Shown here: piece after piece, positions 51,687 to 60,636 of the stretch
Layout: each line of letters opens with the position of its first letter
How positions within the stretch are numbered: position 1 is the first letter of the stretch
NCBI GenBank assembly: GCA_964580675.1
Contig: CAZOLI010000008.1
Coordinates: forward strand, 37,772 to 101,771
From: CAZOLI01 sp964580675
GTDB lineage: Bacteria; Planctomycetota; MHYJ01; CAYXQY01
Direction of reading: 5' to 3'
Length of the DNA stretch: 64,000 bases
Program-made: the position numbers and the translations under genes
Notes under the pieces: model-generated
Database searches by the model: none
Seen by the model: only the letters and a program-made list of their open reading frames with translations
What the model was told of the DNA's origin: nothing

Positions 51687-53728
51687 CGAACGCCATCACG
51701 GAACATGAGAACAAGAAGTCCCCCGGAAATCAGGCTGAGAACAACCCCGACGATCGAAATTCGCTGTACCTGAAACAGAAAGGAAAGAAAGGGAAGCCAC
51801 CCGGTGACCTCCTCCCCGAACCGTTCCAGCAGAAACATGCTTCCGTTGAACGTGCCGTGGGCGAGAATCGCCGGGAGGAGGCTCCTCCCGTCAAGAACGA
51901 GCAGGGCCAGCAGGAACCCGGCGAGTGCTGTTGATAGGAGTTTCAGGAACATCAGATGATACGCGCCAAACAGCAGACCAACCAGAACCGCACTCCAGAA
52001 CGGGGACCAGCGGTCGCGAATGCCGCTGAGAAGATACCCCCGAAACACCAGTTCCTCACAGATCGGGGCCATGACCGCGATGGCGAAGAAGAGCCCCGGG
52101 CCCGGTGTAACCCCTTGCTGAAATACCTCCTGAAACCGTGCCGCTGATTCCCTGAAACCGGGAAATAATTGTCCAACAAACTGATTGATCGTCGCCGAGA
52201 TCGGCACAAGCAAAAGTCCCAGAACAACGCCCTTCAGAACGGACCCGCGATCGGGGACGGACAGAAAAAAGGTGTTTTTCCAGTCAACTCGTGATAAGGC
52301 CGCAAATAGAAGGGCCGGGGTCAATACGTAAACAACCTGCGTGACGATCAGTTCAGACATCAATCCGGCGTGTTTGTGCACCACCCCGCCGGCAAACACC
52401 ATCAGTAAAAACGTTCCGCACAGGGCAAATACCATGTGTGGAATGCCCGGCACATCCCGGGAAAGCCGATTGCGGAAACGGTCAAAGAACAGTCCCGGTG
52501 AGAAACTTTCGGATTCGGGAAGAAGAATTTGTTCCCGGGAGAAAAGATACGCACTCAATACCACGCCTCCCGCCGCATAAATCAGGGTGACAAGAAAAGA
52601 CACCAAAACCGGCCCCCACTTCACCGGCGGTACCATGAAATTCTTGAACACCAGCGACACATTTATGACAGGCACGAATGAATAATAATAACTCAATTCC
52701 ACACCGGGAAGAGCGGTAATCATGGCGGGGAGCACACAGAGGATCACCAGCGGCGTGGTATACATCATTCCCTCCCGGTAGGTCTTTGCAAAACTCGAAA
52801 TGGCCAGTGCCAGACCGGAGAAAAGTGCGGACAGCGGAATCATAACCACGAGAATGGCCAGACCCACCGATGGCGATAGGCTGAACTGCAGATTTTCCGA
52901 AAGTTGCTGAAGGGGGAGGTACCGGGAGAAGGTGATCCCCATACTCGCCAGGTTCAGCGCAGCCGTTACGATACTGATAAGAAACACCGTGAAAAATTTT
53001 CCCAGTACAATTTCCACACGTCGTCCCGGGCTGACAAGTAGCGTCTCAATGGTCTTTCGTTCTTTTTCTCCCGCGGTCATGTCCACGGCCGGATAGATGG
53101 CCCCCATTAACGTCATAATAATAAGCAGGTACGGGAGGAACTTCGCTGTCAGTGCCTGTCCCCTCTGCCGGCCGGTGACGACGGACTCGGACTGGACCGT
53201 GAACGGCTCACGGTAGACCTCCGGCAATCCCTTCTTCGAAAACAGCTCTCGCTGTACGTCCTCACGGTATGATTCCAGCAATTTTTGAATGCGCCGGCTG
53301 GCCATGGTGGACCGATCCCGGGACGGGTTATAACGTATTTCCATTCTCGCTCCTGCTTTTTCTTCCTGGATTCGGTTGAAATCATGCCCCCTTAGATATA
53401 CCTGTATTTCCCCCTTCTCAAGAAGGGACTCCGGATCCGAACCGGGATCCGGAACCAGTTTGACGTCCGAATGTGCCCGCAATTTCTTCCGAAGATCCGC
53501 CGTGTGCTCCCCCTCCAGAACAACCCGAAATTTCTCTTCCAGCAACTGCCTGGTCTGCTGAACAGTCAGTTGAGAAATGACGACGACCAGCAGCGGATAC
53601 AGAATGACCGGAAGCACCAACATGACAAACATCGTTCGCCAGTCCCTGATGACTTCCAGGACTTCCTTCAGAAAGACGATTTTAATGTTCCGAATATTCA
53701 TTCCGTTTTTTTGATTCGTGTCCTTCAA
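51683..53728 (-). CDS. ABC-type permease fused to a CPBP intramembrane protease
   Basis: This 681-residue membrane protein has an N-terminal ABC-2/NatB-like permease (FLKEVLEVIRDWRTMFVMLVLPVILYPLLVVVISQL, a large extracytoplasmic loop at about 60-200, then AGEKERKTIETLLVSPGRRVEIVLGKF and five helices). The C-terminal part from about residue 430 is a CPBP (Abi/CAAX protease-like) domain with motifs EELVFRGYL (EExxxR), FGAYHLMF and HGTFNGS. Such fusions are known in several phyla next to a NatA-like ATPase. Here no ATP-binding gene is adjacent. The start may be MNIRN nine residues in. Likely roles are efflux of sodium or peptides and intramembrane proteolysis; substrate is not seen. Confidence 0.85.
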   Translation of the reverse strand: MKDTNQKNGMNIRNIKIVFLKEVLEVIRDWRTMFVMLVLPVILYPLLVVVISQLTVQQTRQLLEEKFRVVLEGEHTADLRKKLRAHSDVKLVPDPGSDPESLLEKGEIQVYLRGHDFNRIQEEKAGARMEIRYNPSRDRSTMASRRIQKLLESYREDVQRELFSKKGLPEVYREPFTVQSESVVTGRQRGQALTAKFLPYLLIIMTLMGAIYPAVDMTAGEKERKTIETLLVSPGRRVEIVLGKFFTVFLISIVTAALNLASMGITFSRYLPLQQLSENLQFSLSPSVGLAILVVMIPLSALFSGLALAISSFAKTYREGMMYTTPLVILCVLPAMITALPGVELSYYYSFVPVINVSLVFKNFMVPPVKWGPVLVSFLVTLIYAAGGVVLSAYLFSREQILLPESESFSPGLFFDRFRNRLSRDVPGIPHMVFALCGTFLLMVFAGGVVHKHAGLMSELIVTQVVYVLTPALLFAALSRVDWKNTFFLSVPDRGSVLKGVVLGLLLVPISATINQFVGQLFPGFRESAARFQEVFQQGVTPGPGLFFAIAVMAPICEELVFRGYLLSGIRDRWSPFWSAVLVGLLFGAYHLMFLKLLSTALAGFLLALLVLDGRSLLPAILAHGTFNGSMFLLERFGEEVTGWLPFLSFLFQVQRISIVGVVLSLISGGLLVLMFRDGVR

Positions 53729-53848
53729 ATACGCGTCCGGCGTCCGTTCCGGCTCCAGAACAGAATTTCCTTATAATCACAACAGATCTGCCATAAAATT
53801 TCATTTCCTTTTCCGATAAATCAACAATCACAGGCGTGATTCACTCTC

Positions 53849-54760
53849 ATGGAAACGGCACTCTTCGCGGGCACCGAAAAGGGTCTTTATCACCTTCCGG
53901 ATCCTTCCTGTGTTCTGGGGAAAGATGCCTCCGTGCGTCATGTCGTGAAGCAGGGAGAGCGACATTTTGCAATCGCCGGGGAACAGAATATTTACATGAG
54001 ATCAGAAAACGGTTGGTCACGGTTTACGTCCGTCGACGGAACAAATCTGACATGCCTCGCACCGGTGAATAACACCTTATACGCCGGAACAAAGGAAGCG
54101 CACCTGTACGCGATCAACGACGGAACGGAGAAGCCTGTCCGTGCGTTTGAGGAGGCATCGGACCGAGAAAACTGGTATACCCCCTGGGGAGGACCACCGG
54201 AGGTTCGGTCTCTGTCGGCTCAGGAATCGGACCAACTTTACGTCAATGTGCACGTCGGTGGCATCCTCCGATACGACATCCCGACGGATCAGTGTGAACA
54301 GATAATAGATATTGATACGGATGTTCATCAGGTGGTTTTCGATCGTGCATCGGACCGGCTATTCGCCGGAACCGCCCGGGGCCTTGCCGTCAGCAAAAAC
54401 GAAGGGGAAAACTGGAACATTCACACCGTTGCACAACCTGGTTCATACATGCGGGCCGTCGCCGTCACGAAGGAGTACGTGTTTGTCACTGCCTCCGAGG
54501 GGCCCCATCCGGACCGGGCCGCTGTCCTCCGTGCGCCTGTCGAAAAACCCGGAATGTTCGAGAAAATTCACGATGGCCTGCCCCGTTGGTTTCCGGACAA
54601 CGTAGACACCCACTGCCTGGACGCCGACGGCGTTCGGGTGGTGTTTGCCACGAAAGAAGGAACGATTTACCTCTCGGAAAACGGGGGCTCGGACTGGCGG
54701 AACGTCACGGACGATCTGCCCCGGATTCACTGTCTATCCATTTCCACGGTGAATCCGTAA
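53849..54760 (+). CDS. Sialidase/YCF48-like beta-propeller protein without signal
   Basis: This 303-residue protein carries BNR-like repeats: LFAGTEKGLYHL, TLYAGTKEAHLYAI, RLFAGTARGLAVSKNEGENWNI and VVFATKEGTIYLSENGGSDWRNV (Asp-box S.D.G..W type). These are of the kind seen in exo-alpha-sialidase-like and photosystem-assembly propellers. There is no signal peptide or membrane segment, so it is probably cytoplasmic, and no sialidase active-site residues are evident. Similar proteins are common in environmental genomes without a known role. It ends 5 bp before the convergent stop of mnhD, and is divergent from the permease gene. Confidence 0.75.
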   Translation: METALFAGTEKGLYHLPDPSCVLGKDASVRHVVKQGERHFAIAGEQNIYMRSENGWSRFTSVDGTNLTCLAPVNNTLYAGTKEAHLYAINDGTEKPVRAFEEASDRENWYTPWGGPPEVRSLSAQESDQLYVNVHVGGILRYDIPTDQCEQIIDIDTDVHQVVFDRASDRLFAGTARGLAVSKNEGENWNIHTVAQPGSYMRAVAVTKEYVFVTASEGPHPDRAAVLRAPVEKPGMFEKIHDGLPRWFPDNVDTHCLDADGVRVVFATKEGTIYLSENGGSDWRNVTDDLPRIHCLSISTVNP

Positions 54761-54765
54761 CCTCG

Positions 54766-56244
54766 TTACGGAAACATGCTGGTGATAGCATTGACGATCG
54801 GCACATTGGCGAGACCGACGACAAGCAGAGAAACGGCGAACACGGACGTTGGAATCAGCATGGAATACCCGATTTCACGATGGGTTGGTTCCTCGCTTCC
54901 TTCCCCCGTTCCCGCGGTACCATGGCCGGCGTAAATTTTTTCGAAAATCCGAAAGAAGTATACCGCATTCAGGAGTGAACTGAGCAGGATGACCGAAAGA
55001 AACAGCCAGTTGCCGGCCTGGATGGTGCCGAGAGCAAGGTACCACTTGCTGAAAAACCCGGCCAGGGGCGGGAGGCCCACCATCGAAATGGCAGCTATCG
55101 AAAACGAAAGCATGGTCCAGGGATACTTCTTCCGGTAGGTTTCGTCGAACCGCTCCATGTCCGTGTGACCTTCCCGGAGGCGAAGATTTCCCGAGACCAT
55201 AAACAGGCACCCCTTCATCAACGCGTGATTCAGCACGTGAAAGACGGCCCCGATAAACCCGTACAGATTGGCCAGGCTCAATCCCAGGATGATGTACCCG
55301 ATCTGTGAAATCGAACTGAACGCAAGCATTCGTTTTAGTTCACTCTGCGCGATGGCCATAAAGGAACCGTACAGAATACCGCCGCAGGCGAAAAGACCCA
55401 GAAGGAAAAGAAACGGCCCCACCTCGGCAACAAGATCCACGCCAAACAAATAAAGAACAATCCGGATCATTACGTAGGCTCCCACCTTGGTTCCGATCGG
55501 AGCGATCAGGGCCGAGGACGTCGAGTTCGTGTAGGTATATGCGTCCGGCAGCCATCCGTGAAGCGGAAACATGGCAGCCTTGATCCCGAGTCCGACGACC
55601 ATCAGGACAAGTGCCGACACAACGGCGTTGTTTCCAATTACCTTCGGGAGCATACCGGCCATATCCTGAATGTTCAGGGTGCCCGTTACCGAATAAAGGA
55701 AGCCCACCCCCAGCAGAAACAGGGTTCCCCCCATGGTTCCGAGTATAAGGTACCGGAAGGCCGCAAAGGGGGCCTCTTCCTCCCCGATGGCGATCAATGC
55801 ATACGTGGAAAGAGAGGAAATTTCGAGGAACACGAACAGATTAAAAAGGTCCCCCGTCATGACCATCCCGTTAAACCCGAGAAGCATCAGCATGGCCACG
55901 GTGAAGTACCCGAGGTGTTTTTCCGGAAACTCGTTCTTTGATATTTCGCCGGAATGAAGAAGGACAAAAAAGGAGACCGAATTAATCACCGCCACAAAAA
56001 ACGAGGAGAGCCCGTCGTACACAAACTCGATGCCGATCGGTGGCTTCCATCCACCGAAGTAATATCGAATGGGGTCCGCTCCCACCAGGTGAACAAAACC
56101 GTAAATGGAAAGGACCGCGCTGATGCCCACCCCGAGCACGGCAAGCGGACGACATAGATTCCGGTTCAGAAGCCCGGCGAGTGGAATAAAAACGGCAAAG
56201 AACAGTATGTTCAGAAGGATGACAACCGGCAGGACGTCCATCAC
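54766..56244 (-). CDS. mnhD: Mrp-type Na+/H+ antiporter subunit D
   Basis: This 492-residue membrane protein of the NuoL/M/N family has about 14 helices. The key proton-path motif is present as DLFNLFVFLEISSLSTYALIAIGE with its conserved Glu. The GIKAAMFPLHGWLPDAYTYTNSTSSALIAPIGTKVGAYVMIRI segment (with conserved Lys and His) and the later LPPLAGFFSKWYL are typical of MrpD. It pumps or exchanges Na+ for H+ as part of the Mrp complex. Its start overlaps mnhC by 4 bp, and it is the last gene of the eight-gene minus-strand run. Another two NuoL/MrpD-like genes lie divergently at 59 and 61 kb. Confidence 0.9.
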   Translation of the reverse strand: MMDVLPVVILLNILFFAVFIPLAGLLNRNLCRPLAVLGVGISAVLSIYGFVHLVGADPIRYYFGGWKPPIGIEFVYDGLSSFFVAVINSVSFFVLLHSGEISKNEFPEKHLGYFTVAMLMLLGFNGMVMTGDLFNLFVFLEISSLSTYALIAIGEEEAPFAAFRYLILGTMGGTLFLLGVGFLYSVTGTLNIQDMAGMLPKVIGNNAVVSALVLMVVGLGIKAAMFPLHGWLPDAYTYTNSTSSALIAPIGTKVGAYVMIRIVLYLFGVDLVAEVGPFLFLLGLFACGGILYGSFMAIAQSELKRMLAFSSISQIGYIILGLSLANLYGFIGAVFHVLNHALMKGCLFMVSGNLRLREGHTDMERFDETYRKKYPWTMLSFSIAAISMVGLPPLAGFFSKWYLALGTIQAGNWLFLSVILLSSLLNAVYFFRIFEKIYAGHGTAGTGEGSEEPTHREIGYSMLIPTSVFAVSLLVVGLANVPIVNAITSMFP

Positions 56245-56609
56245 TGAATCTCGTTCAGAATTTCGTCCTCGTTAAGGGTCCCATATCGATTATAGGTGGC
56301 GATAAGCAGAGCAAAAGCAACCCCCATCGTCGCCACCCCGACAACAATGGCCGTAAGCATCAGGGTATGTGGAAGCGGATTGTGATAGCTCGCAACCTCT
56401 ATGGTTTTTTCGGCGTGTCTCTTAATGGGAATGGTGGCACCTTCCTTCGTTCCAATGGATACCCAGAACAGCACCACCGACGATTGAAGAATGGTCAGAC
56501 CGATCAACTTCTTGATCAGGTTCTTCTTAAACATCACGCCGTACAGACCGATACAAAGCAACACCGTGGTCAGCCAGTAGCTGAAATGACCGAGCAGATA
56601 TTCAGTCAT
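56241..56609 (-). CDS. mnhC: Mrp-type antiporter subunit C
   Basis: This 122-residue protein has three helices (YWLTTVLLCIGLYGVMF, LIGLTILQSSVVLFWVSIG and PHTLMLTAIVVGVATMGVAFALLIA), as usual for MrpC, a NuoK homologue. The conserved acidic residue of NuoK is not evident in the first helices, but the third carries the family motif. It overlaps mnhB (8 bp) and mnhD (4 bp). In Mrp it forms part of the membrane channel. Length fits (about 110-120). It is a core member of the split antiporter locus. Confidence 0.85.
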   Translation of the reverse strand: MTEYLLGHFSYWLTTVLLCIGLYGVMFKKNLIKKLIGLTILQSSVVLFWVSIGTKEGATIPIKRHAEKTIEVASYHNPLPHTLMLTAIVVGVATMGVAFALLIATYNRYGTLNEDEILNEIQ

Positions 56610-57042
56610 GGTTTTCCCCCAGGACCAGGTTGTCGTAGATCATTACGAGAATGGCCATGACGCCGATACCGATACCGATCTCCACGATGAGGATGCCAAA
56701 GAATCGAACTTTGGCCGGTTTGAGTCCGGTAAACGGAAGTGCGCTGTAGTCGAGAAAATATTTGCCGTAAAACATGGCAAATAGACCGGTTCCGAAAAAG
56801 AGGAACACCCCCACCACGGCCATCGGCTGCGTAACGTCCTCGGCAAGCTGCAGGTTCCGGCTTTCCTCCCCCATAGCCAACCGGGTGAGAATGATGGAAG
56901 CGGCAAGGAGAGTCCCGCCCTGGAATCCGCCCCCCGGACTGTAATGGCCGTGAAAAATCACGTACAGCCCGAACAGCATGATGTAGGGGCTCAAAAACCT
57001 GGAACTGATCAGAACAATTGGAGAATCAGACGACGTCCTCAC
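56602..57042 (-). CDS. mnhB: Mrp-type antiporter subunit B
   Basis: This 146-residue protein from GTG 57042 contains the MrpB family motif FLSPYIMLFGLYVIFHGHYSPGGGFQGGTLLAASIIL, the usual HG...PGGGFQGG pattern. Further hydrophobic helices follow (MAVVGVFLFFGTGLFAMFYG, FFGILIVEIGIGIGVMAILVMIY). It overlaps the upstream small gene by 17 bp. In canonical Mrp, MrpB follows MrpA directly; here the MrpA C-terminal domains are separate genes in front of it. It is a structural subunit of the antiporter. Confidence 0.88.
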   Translation of the reverse strand: MRTSSDSPIVLISSRFLSPYIMLFGLYVIFHGHYSPGGGFQGGTLLAASIILTRLAMGEESRNLQLAEDVTQPMAVVGVFLFFGTGLFAMFYGKYFLDYSALPFTGLKPAKVRFFGILIVEIGIGIGVMAILVMIYDNLVLGENHD

Positions 57043-57337
57043 GGCTCTGTTTTCCTCGCAATATTAAGATACAGATCAAACCGGCCGTAAACACCACAAC
57101 CAACTCCCCGAGCGTGTCGAGGCTCCGGTAATCACCAAGCACAACGGTCACAAAATTTGGGGATTTGGCGTCCTTGTACGCGTGTTTGATGTAGTAGTTT
57201 CCGGCCACCTTCGATCCGGTCATGCTTTTCTCATGATGCATCCGGTTCTCCGGGTCCCCGCGATTGGGCAAACCCGTGGTGGCAAAAATCATCAACCCGG
57301 CAAAGGAAAGCAGAACGCAAAATTTTACGTAGTTCAA
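57026..57337 (-). CDS. MbhE/MrpA-C-terminal-like small subunit
   Basis: This 103-residue protein has an N-terminal helix (FCVLLSFAGLMIFATTGLP), a polar loop with YYIKHAYKDAKSPNFVTVVLGDYRSLDTLGE, and a C-terminal helix (LVVVFTAGLICILIL). The motif V..VL.DYR..DTLGE resembles the MbhE-like segment at the end of MrpA and the separate MbhE protein in archaeal membrane-bound hydrogenase. It overlaps both neighbours. In most bacteria this piece is fused to MrpA, so its separate gene is notable. Function is as a membrane part of the antiporter; mechanism is inferred from the family. Confidence 0.75.
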   Translation of the reverse strand: MNYVKFCVLLSFAGLMIFATTGLPNRGDPENRMHHEKSMTGSKVAGNYYIKHAYKDAKSPNFVTVVLGDYRSLDTLGELVVVFTAGLICILILRGKQSREDVV

Positions 57338-57579
57338 GCGCGGACCTCCTTCGTGGTCTGAAATAACGCGGCGACAAACAAAATACCCGTAACACCCGCC
57401 CCCACCACCGATTCGGTAAATCCAACATCAATGCCGCCCATCGTGAGAAACAGAAGAGTAATGGTAAAACTGAACACGGTCAGCATCACCACGGCCATCA
57501 AGAGGTCCTCCGACTCCAGGGCGACAAAGGCAACCAGAATAATAAACAGGAACAGAATAAATTCGAGTGGCCAGATCAC
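57334..57579 (-). CDS. MbhD/DUF4040-like small subunit (MrpA C-terminal piece)
   Basis: This 81-residue protein has two or three helices: WPLEFILFLFIILVAFVALE, LMAVVMLTVFSFTITLLFLTMGGIDVGFTES and VVGAGVTGILFVAAL. The ending GGIDVGFTESVVGAG...LFVAAL is the DUF4040/MbhD signature (a part of MrpA in canonical operons, NuoJ-like). It overlaps the following MbhE-like gene and the preceding mnhG by 4 bp. Here MrpA appears split into at least three genes. Length is typical of stand-alone MbhD. Confidence 0.8.
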   Translation of the reverse strand: MIWPLEFILFLFIILVAFVALESEDLLMAVVMLTVFSFTITLLFLTMGGIDVGFTESVVGAGVTGILFVAALFQTTKEVRA

Positions 57580-57941
57580 GGCGTCTCTTCCTCCCCACGG
57601 GACGTAAACTTCTCCGGCACCTCCGGCGCCGATGCCCTGTTCGTCAGGTCCGGTTTGGTCCCCGTCATGTAAGCAACCCGGGAAATGGCGTGCGTCCCGA
57701 TCGGGTTAGAAAGCGCAATAAACAGCATGATCAGCGATAGTTTTAAACTGGTCCCGGTAAATCCCTCAAACACGACCAATCCCAGGATTAACATCAAAAG
57801 CCCCAGGTTATCGGATTTGCTGACGGCGTGGGTCCGGGAGTAAAAATCAGGCAGCACAATCAACCCCAGACTGCCGACGAACATAAAGAAGATACCGCCG
57901 GCCACCAGCAGAATGCTTACCGTCAGTTGAAACTCACTCAT
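57576..57941 (-). CDS. mnhG: Mrp-type antiporter subunit G
   Basis: This 121-residue protein has helices VSILLVAGGIFFMFVGSLGLIVLPD, LGLLMLILGLVVFEG and LSLIMLFIALSNPIGTHAI. The segment GSLGLIVLPDFYSRTHAVSKSDNLG is the MrpG hallmark. The cytoplasmic tail (MTGTKPDLTNRASAPEVPEK) is longer than usual. It overlaps mnhF by 4 bp. MrpG is required for assembly and activity of the antiporter. Its position after mnhE and mnhF is the usual E-F-G order. Confidence 0.9.
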   Translation of the reverse strand: MSEFQLTVSILLVAGGIFFMFVGSLGLIVLPDFYSRTHAVSKSDNLGLLMLILGLVVFEGFTGTSLKLSLIMLFIALSNPIGTHAISRVAYMTGTKPDLTNRASAPEVPEKFTSRGEEETP

Positions 57942-58210
57942 TCTTCCGAATCCTCCTCGGCATGTACAAATTTCGCCACGGCCACCACCCCGATAAAGCC
58001 AAGTATCGCATACGCGAGCGTAATGTCCACAAACATGTCCATTCGACCGAACACGTAACCGATCAGGCAGATCAACCCGATGGTCTTGGTTGCAATCGCA
58101 TTCGCCCCCATCAATCGGTCAAACACCGTGGGGCCCTGCACCACCCGGATCAGGGAGAGTGAAATAACCAGTGTCAACACCACCGCGCTGTACAGGAAAA
58201 AGGATATCAT
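57938..58210 (-). CDS. mnhF: Mrp-type antiporter subunit F
   Basis: This 90-residue protein has three helices and the MrpF motif RVVQGPTVFDRLMGANAIATKTIGLICLIG (the GPT..DR..A.N pattern). The end is DITLAYAILGFIGVVAVAKFV with an acidic tail. Length is normal (about 90). It overlaps mnhE and mnhG by 4 bp each. MrpF is a small membrane subunit of the Na+/H+ antiporter complex. Confidence 0.9.
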   Translation of the reverse strand: MISFFLYSAVVLTLVISLSLIRVVQGPTVFDRLMGANAIATKTIGLICLIGYVFGRMDMFVDITLAYAILGFIGVVAVAKFVHAEEDSEE

Positions 58211-58767
58211 TCGGACGCCCCCTCGGAATCAACAAAACGCACCTCACTGACCACCTCTCGATCCTCGGACGAAAACAGCTTGCGAACCTGCCGCGGCATC
58301 GAGTCGTTCACGATTCCTTCACAGGACTGTAAGGTAAGGGCGTGGACGGTAAATTCGTCTTCTTCTATGTCCACGGTCAGCGTTCCCGGTGTGAGGGTGA
58401 TGGAATTTCCAAGGATCACTTTCGCCTGGGCATTCGGCAGGTCCGTCTTGAATTTCAGCATCCGCGGTTGCGTCTGACGCCTTGGATTCAGAATGACGTA
58501 GGCAACGTGAAAACCCGATTGAATTATCTGGACGATGAGCCAGGGAACGTAGTAACCGAGACGAAGAAAACGAAAATTACGAAAATCCTGGAGAGACTCC
58601 TCAAAGAAGCGGTGACTCTTCAGGCGGTAGTTCAAGTACAGAACCAGGGCCGAACAAAGCACACCCTGACCGATGTGAAGCGCATCGTAGTGCCCACTCA
58701 TGATCACCCAGAACGCCAGGAGAACCACGAAGAGAAGGGACCTGTTGAACAACCTTTCCAACTTCAT
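58207..58767 (-). CDS. mnhE: Mrp-type antiporter subunit E
   Basis: This 186-residue protein begins with a hydrophobic pair (SLLFVVLLAFWVIMSG, DALHIGQGVLCSALVLYLNY) and continues with the MrpE core (LIVQIIQSGFHVAYVILNPRR). The segment AKVILGNSITLTPGTLTVDIEEDEFTVHAL is the MrpE signature SITLTPGT. It opens the minus-strand Mrp run of eight genes. The upstream 381 bp hold a divergent promoter region towards the second Mrp part. Length is typical. Confidence 0.9.
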   Translation of the reverse strand: MKLERLFNRSLLFVVLLAFWVIMSGHYDALHIGQGVLCSALVLYLNYRLKSHRFFEESLQDFRNFRFLRLGYYVPWLIVQIIQSGFHVAYVILNPRRQTQPRMLKFKTDLPNAQAKVILGNSITLTPGTLTVDIEEDEFTVHALTLQSCEGIVNDSMPRQVRKLFSSEDREVVSEVRFVDSEGASE

Positions 58768-59148
58768 GAGGACGTGTCCGCTCCGGTTCGAATCGCGGAT
58801 TGGTTAGGAGGAAAAAGAACATAGCTAGATGACACGACCCCGTAATTTAACACGGGTGTAAATAATGTAGGAAGGGACCCCGGTAAATTTCAACACCAAA
58901 TGAACCCCTGATTTGACGTGAATAAATTTCACTCATTGGTGAAAGAATCGCGGCCGGAAACACCAAGACCAATCCTTGTTTTGGCGACCCCGGAAACAAA
59001 CATCCATCTACCGACGTTTCGACTTTATTCTGCTCAATGGGTTGTGTATACTCATCATCCTTTCGATGTCCACCTGGCTTTTTGTGGACGCCTGCAAAAC
59101 AAGTGTTGACGTATGCATATCGGGTTGAAGGAATAGAGGTCAATAGCC
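58768..59148. other. Divergent intergenic region between the two Mrp transcription units
   Basis: No gene is seen in this 381-bp region. A TATACT at 59047-59052 is a possible -10 for the plus-strand unit, with a poor -35. The region must hold promoters for both directions. Confidence 0.4.
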
Positions 59149-60636
59149 GTGTCGTCCGCTCCCCTCCTGGCCGTTCTGGTATCACTGGTTGCGGTTCCTC
59201 TTATCCTGCTCAGTTCAAACCGTCCCAACCTGCGGGAATTCTGGACCATTGCGGCCGGGGTTCTGAAATTTCTCTTCGTCCTCACCCTGATCCCGAACGC
59301 CCTGGAAGGAAACGGCGTCGAGGTCACCCTTTTCGAGATCGCCCCGGATGTCCCCCTTTTCCTCAATGCGGATCCATTCGGCGTTTACTTCGCCCTGGTG
59401 GCCTCCGGCCTGTGGATCTTCACGTCGTTTTTCTCGATCGGTTACATGCGGGGCCTTGAGGAGGAAAAACAAACCCGCTACTTCGCCAGTTTCGCCGCCT
59501 GTCTCTCGGCGACGATCGGTATTGCGTTCTCCGGCAACCTCCTGACCTTCCTCCTCTTTTACGAAATTCTGACACTGGCAACGTATCCGCTGGTTATTCA
59601 CAACGAAACCGAGGAAGCCATCATTTCCGGTCGGAAATATCTGGCGTACACCCTCACGGCGGGACTGCTTTTGCTGGCAGGAACCGCCCTCACCTATCAC
59701 CTTACGGGAACCATGTCCTTCGAAACCGGAGGTATTTTTGATGATCCCGGCAACTACTCGAAAGGCACCATGCTTGCCTTATTTTTCCTGTTTGTCGGAG
59801 GGGTCGGTGTGAAAGCCGGATTGATGCCCCTGCACAGCTGGCTTCCCTCCGCCATGGTCGCCCCGACGCCGGTCAGCGCACTCCTTCACGCCGTGGCCGT
59901 GGTCAAGTCGGGTGTGTTCGGGGTCATTCGAATAGTGGGATTTGTGTTCGGACCGGGCGTGATGTCGCAGTTCGGCCTTTCGACAATTCTTATGATACTC
60001 GCCGGTATCACCATTATCGTTGCTTCGTTGCTTGCGTTCCGGCAGGACCACCTCAAACGGCGACTTGCCTATTCCACGGTGGGCCACCTTTCCTACATCA
60101 TACTCGGGGCCACTCTGCTGACCCAGATCGGCATGACCGGCGCCGTCATGCACATTGCCGCTCATGCAACCATGAAAATCACTCTCTTCTTCTGCGCCGG
60201 GGCCATTCACGTCAACCTCCACAGGGATTACATCAGCAACCTCAACGGCATTGCCGACGCCATGCCCTGGACCATGGGGGCGTTTGTCGTCGGGTCCATG
60301 GGACTGGCGGGCATTCCCCCCATCAACGGTTTCCTGAGCAAATGGTACCTGGGACTGGGCTCCCTCGAAGGAAATATGATCATTCCGGTCCTCATCCTCG
60401 TGATCAGCGGTTTGCTGAACGCCGGATACTTCTTTCCCATCATCTGGCGGGCCTACTTCAAAAAAGGAGACGTGGGGGTAGAAAATGAGGGAGAAGCATC
60501 ACCATTTATGGTGGTTCCTATCGTGGGCACGGCAGCGGCCTCCGTCCTGTTTGGCCTATTCCCCGACCTGTTCCTGAACATGTTCAAACTGGCCTCCCGG
60601 GTGGGCACCGAAATATTTAACGGAGGAACGGTATGA
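59149..60636 (+). CDS. NuoL/MrpA/MrpD-like proton-conducting membrane subunit
   Basis: This 495-residue protein from GTG 59149 has about 14 helices of the antiporter-like NuoL/M/N family. Motifs include LLTFLLFYEILTLATYPLVIHNE with the conserved Glu, GGVGVKAGLMPLHSWLPSAMVAPTPVSALLHAVAVVKSGVFGVIRI with the conserved Lys and the PTPVSALLHA signature, and LAGIPPINGFLSKWYLG. The PTPVSALLHA form is closer to NuoL and MrpA than to MrpD. It may be the N-terminal MrpA domain whose C-terminal parts are the separate MbhD/E-like genes. It overlaps the next small gene by 4 bp and starts the plus-strand half of the locus. Confidence 0.85.
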   Translation: MSSAPLLAVLVSLVAVPLILLSSNRPNLREFWTIAAGVLKFLFVLTLIPNALEGNGVEVTLFEIAPDVPLFLNADPFGVYFALVASGLWIFTSFFSIGYMRGLEEEKQTRYFASFAACLSATIGIAFSGNLLTFLLFYEILTLATYPLVIHNETEEAIISGRKYLAYTLTAGLLLLAGTALTYHLTGTMSFETGGIFDDPGNYSKGTMLALFFLFVGGVGVKAGLMPLHSWLPSAMVAPTPVSALLHAVAVVKSGVFGVIRIVGFVFGPGVMSQFGLSTILMILAGITIIVASLLAFRQDHLKRRLAYSTVGHLSYIILGATLLTQIGMTGAVMHIAAHATMKITLFFCAGAIHVNLHRDYISNLNGIADAMPWTMGAFVVGSMGLAGIPPINGFLSKWYLGLGSLEGNMIIPVLILVISGLLNAGYFFPIIWRAYFKKGDVGVENEGEASPFMVVPIVGTAAASVLFGLFPDLFLNMFKLASRVGTEIFNGGTV

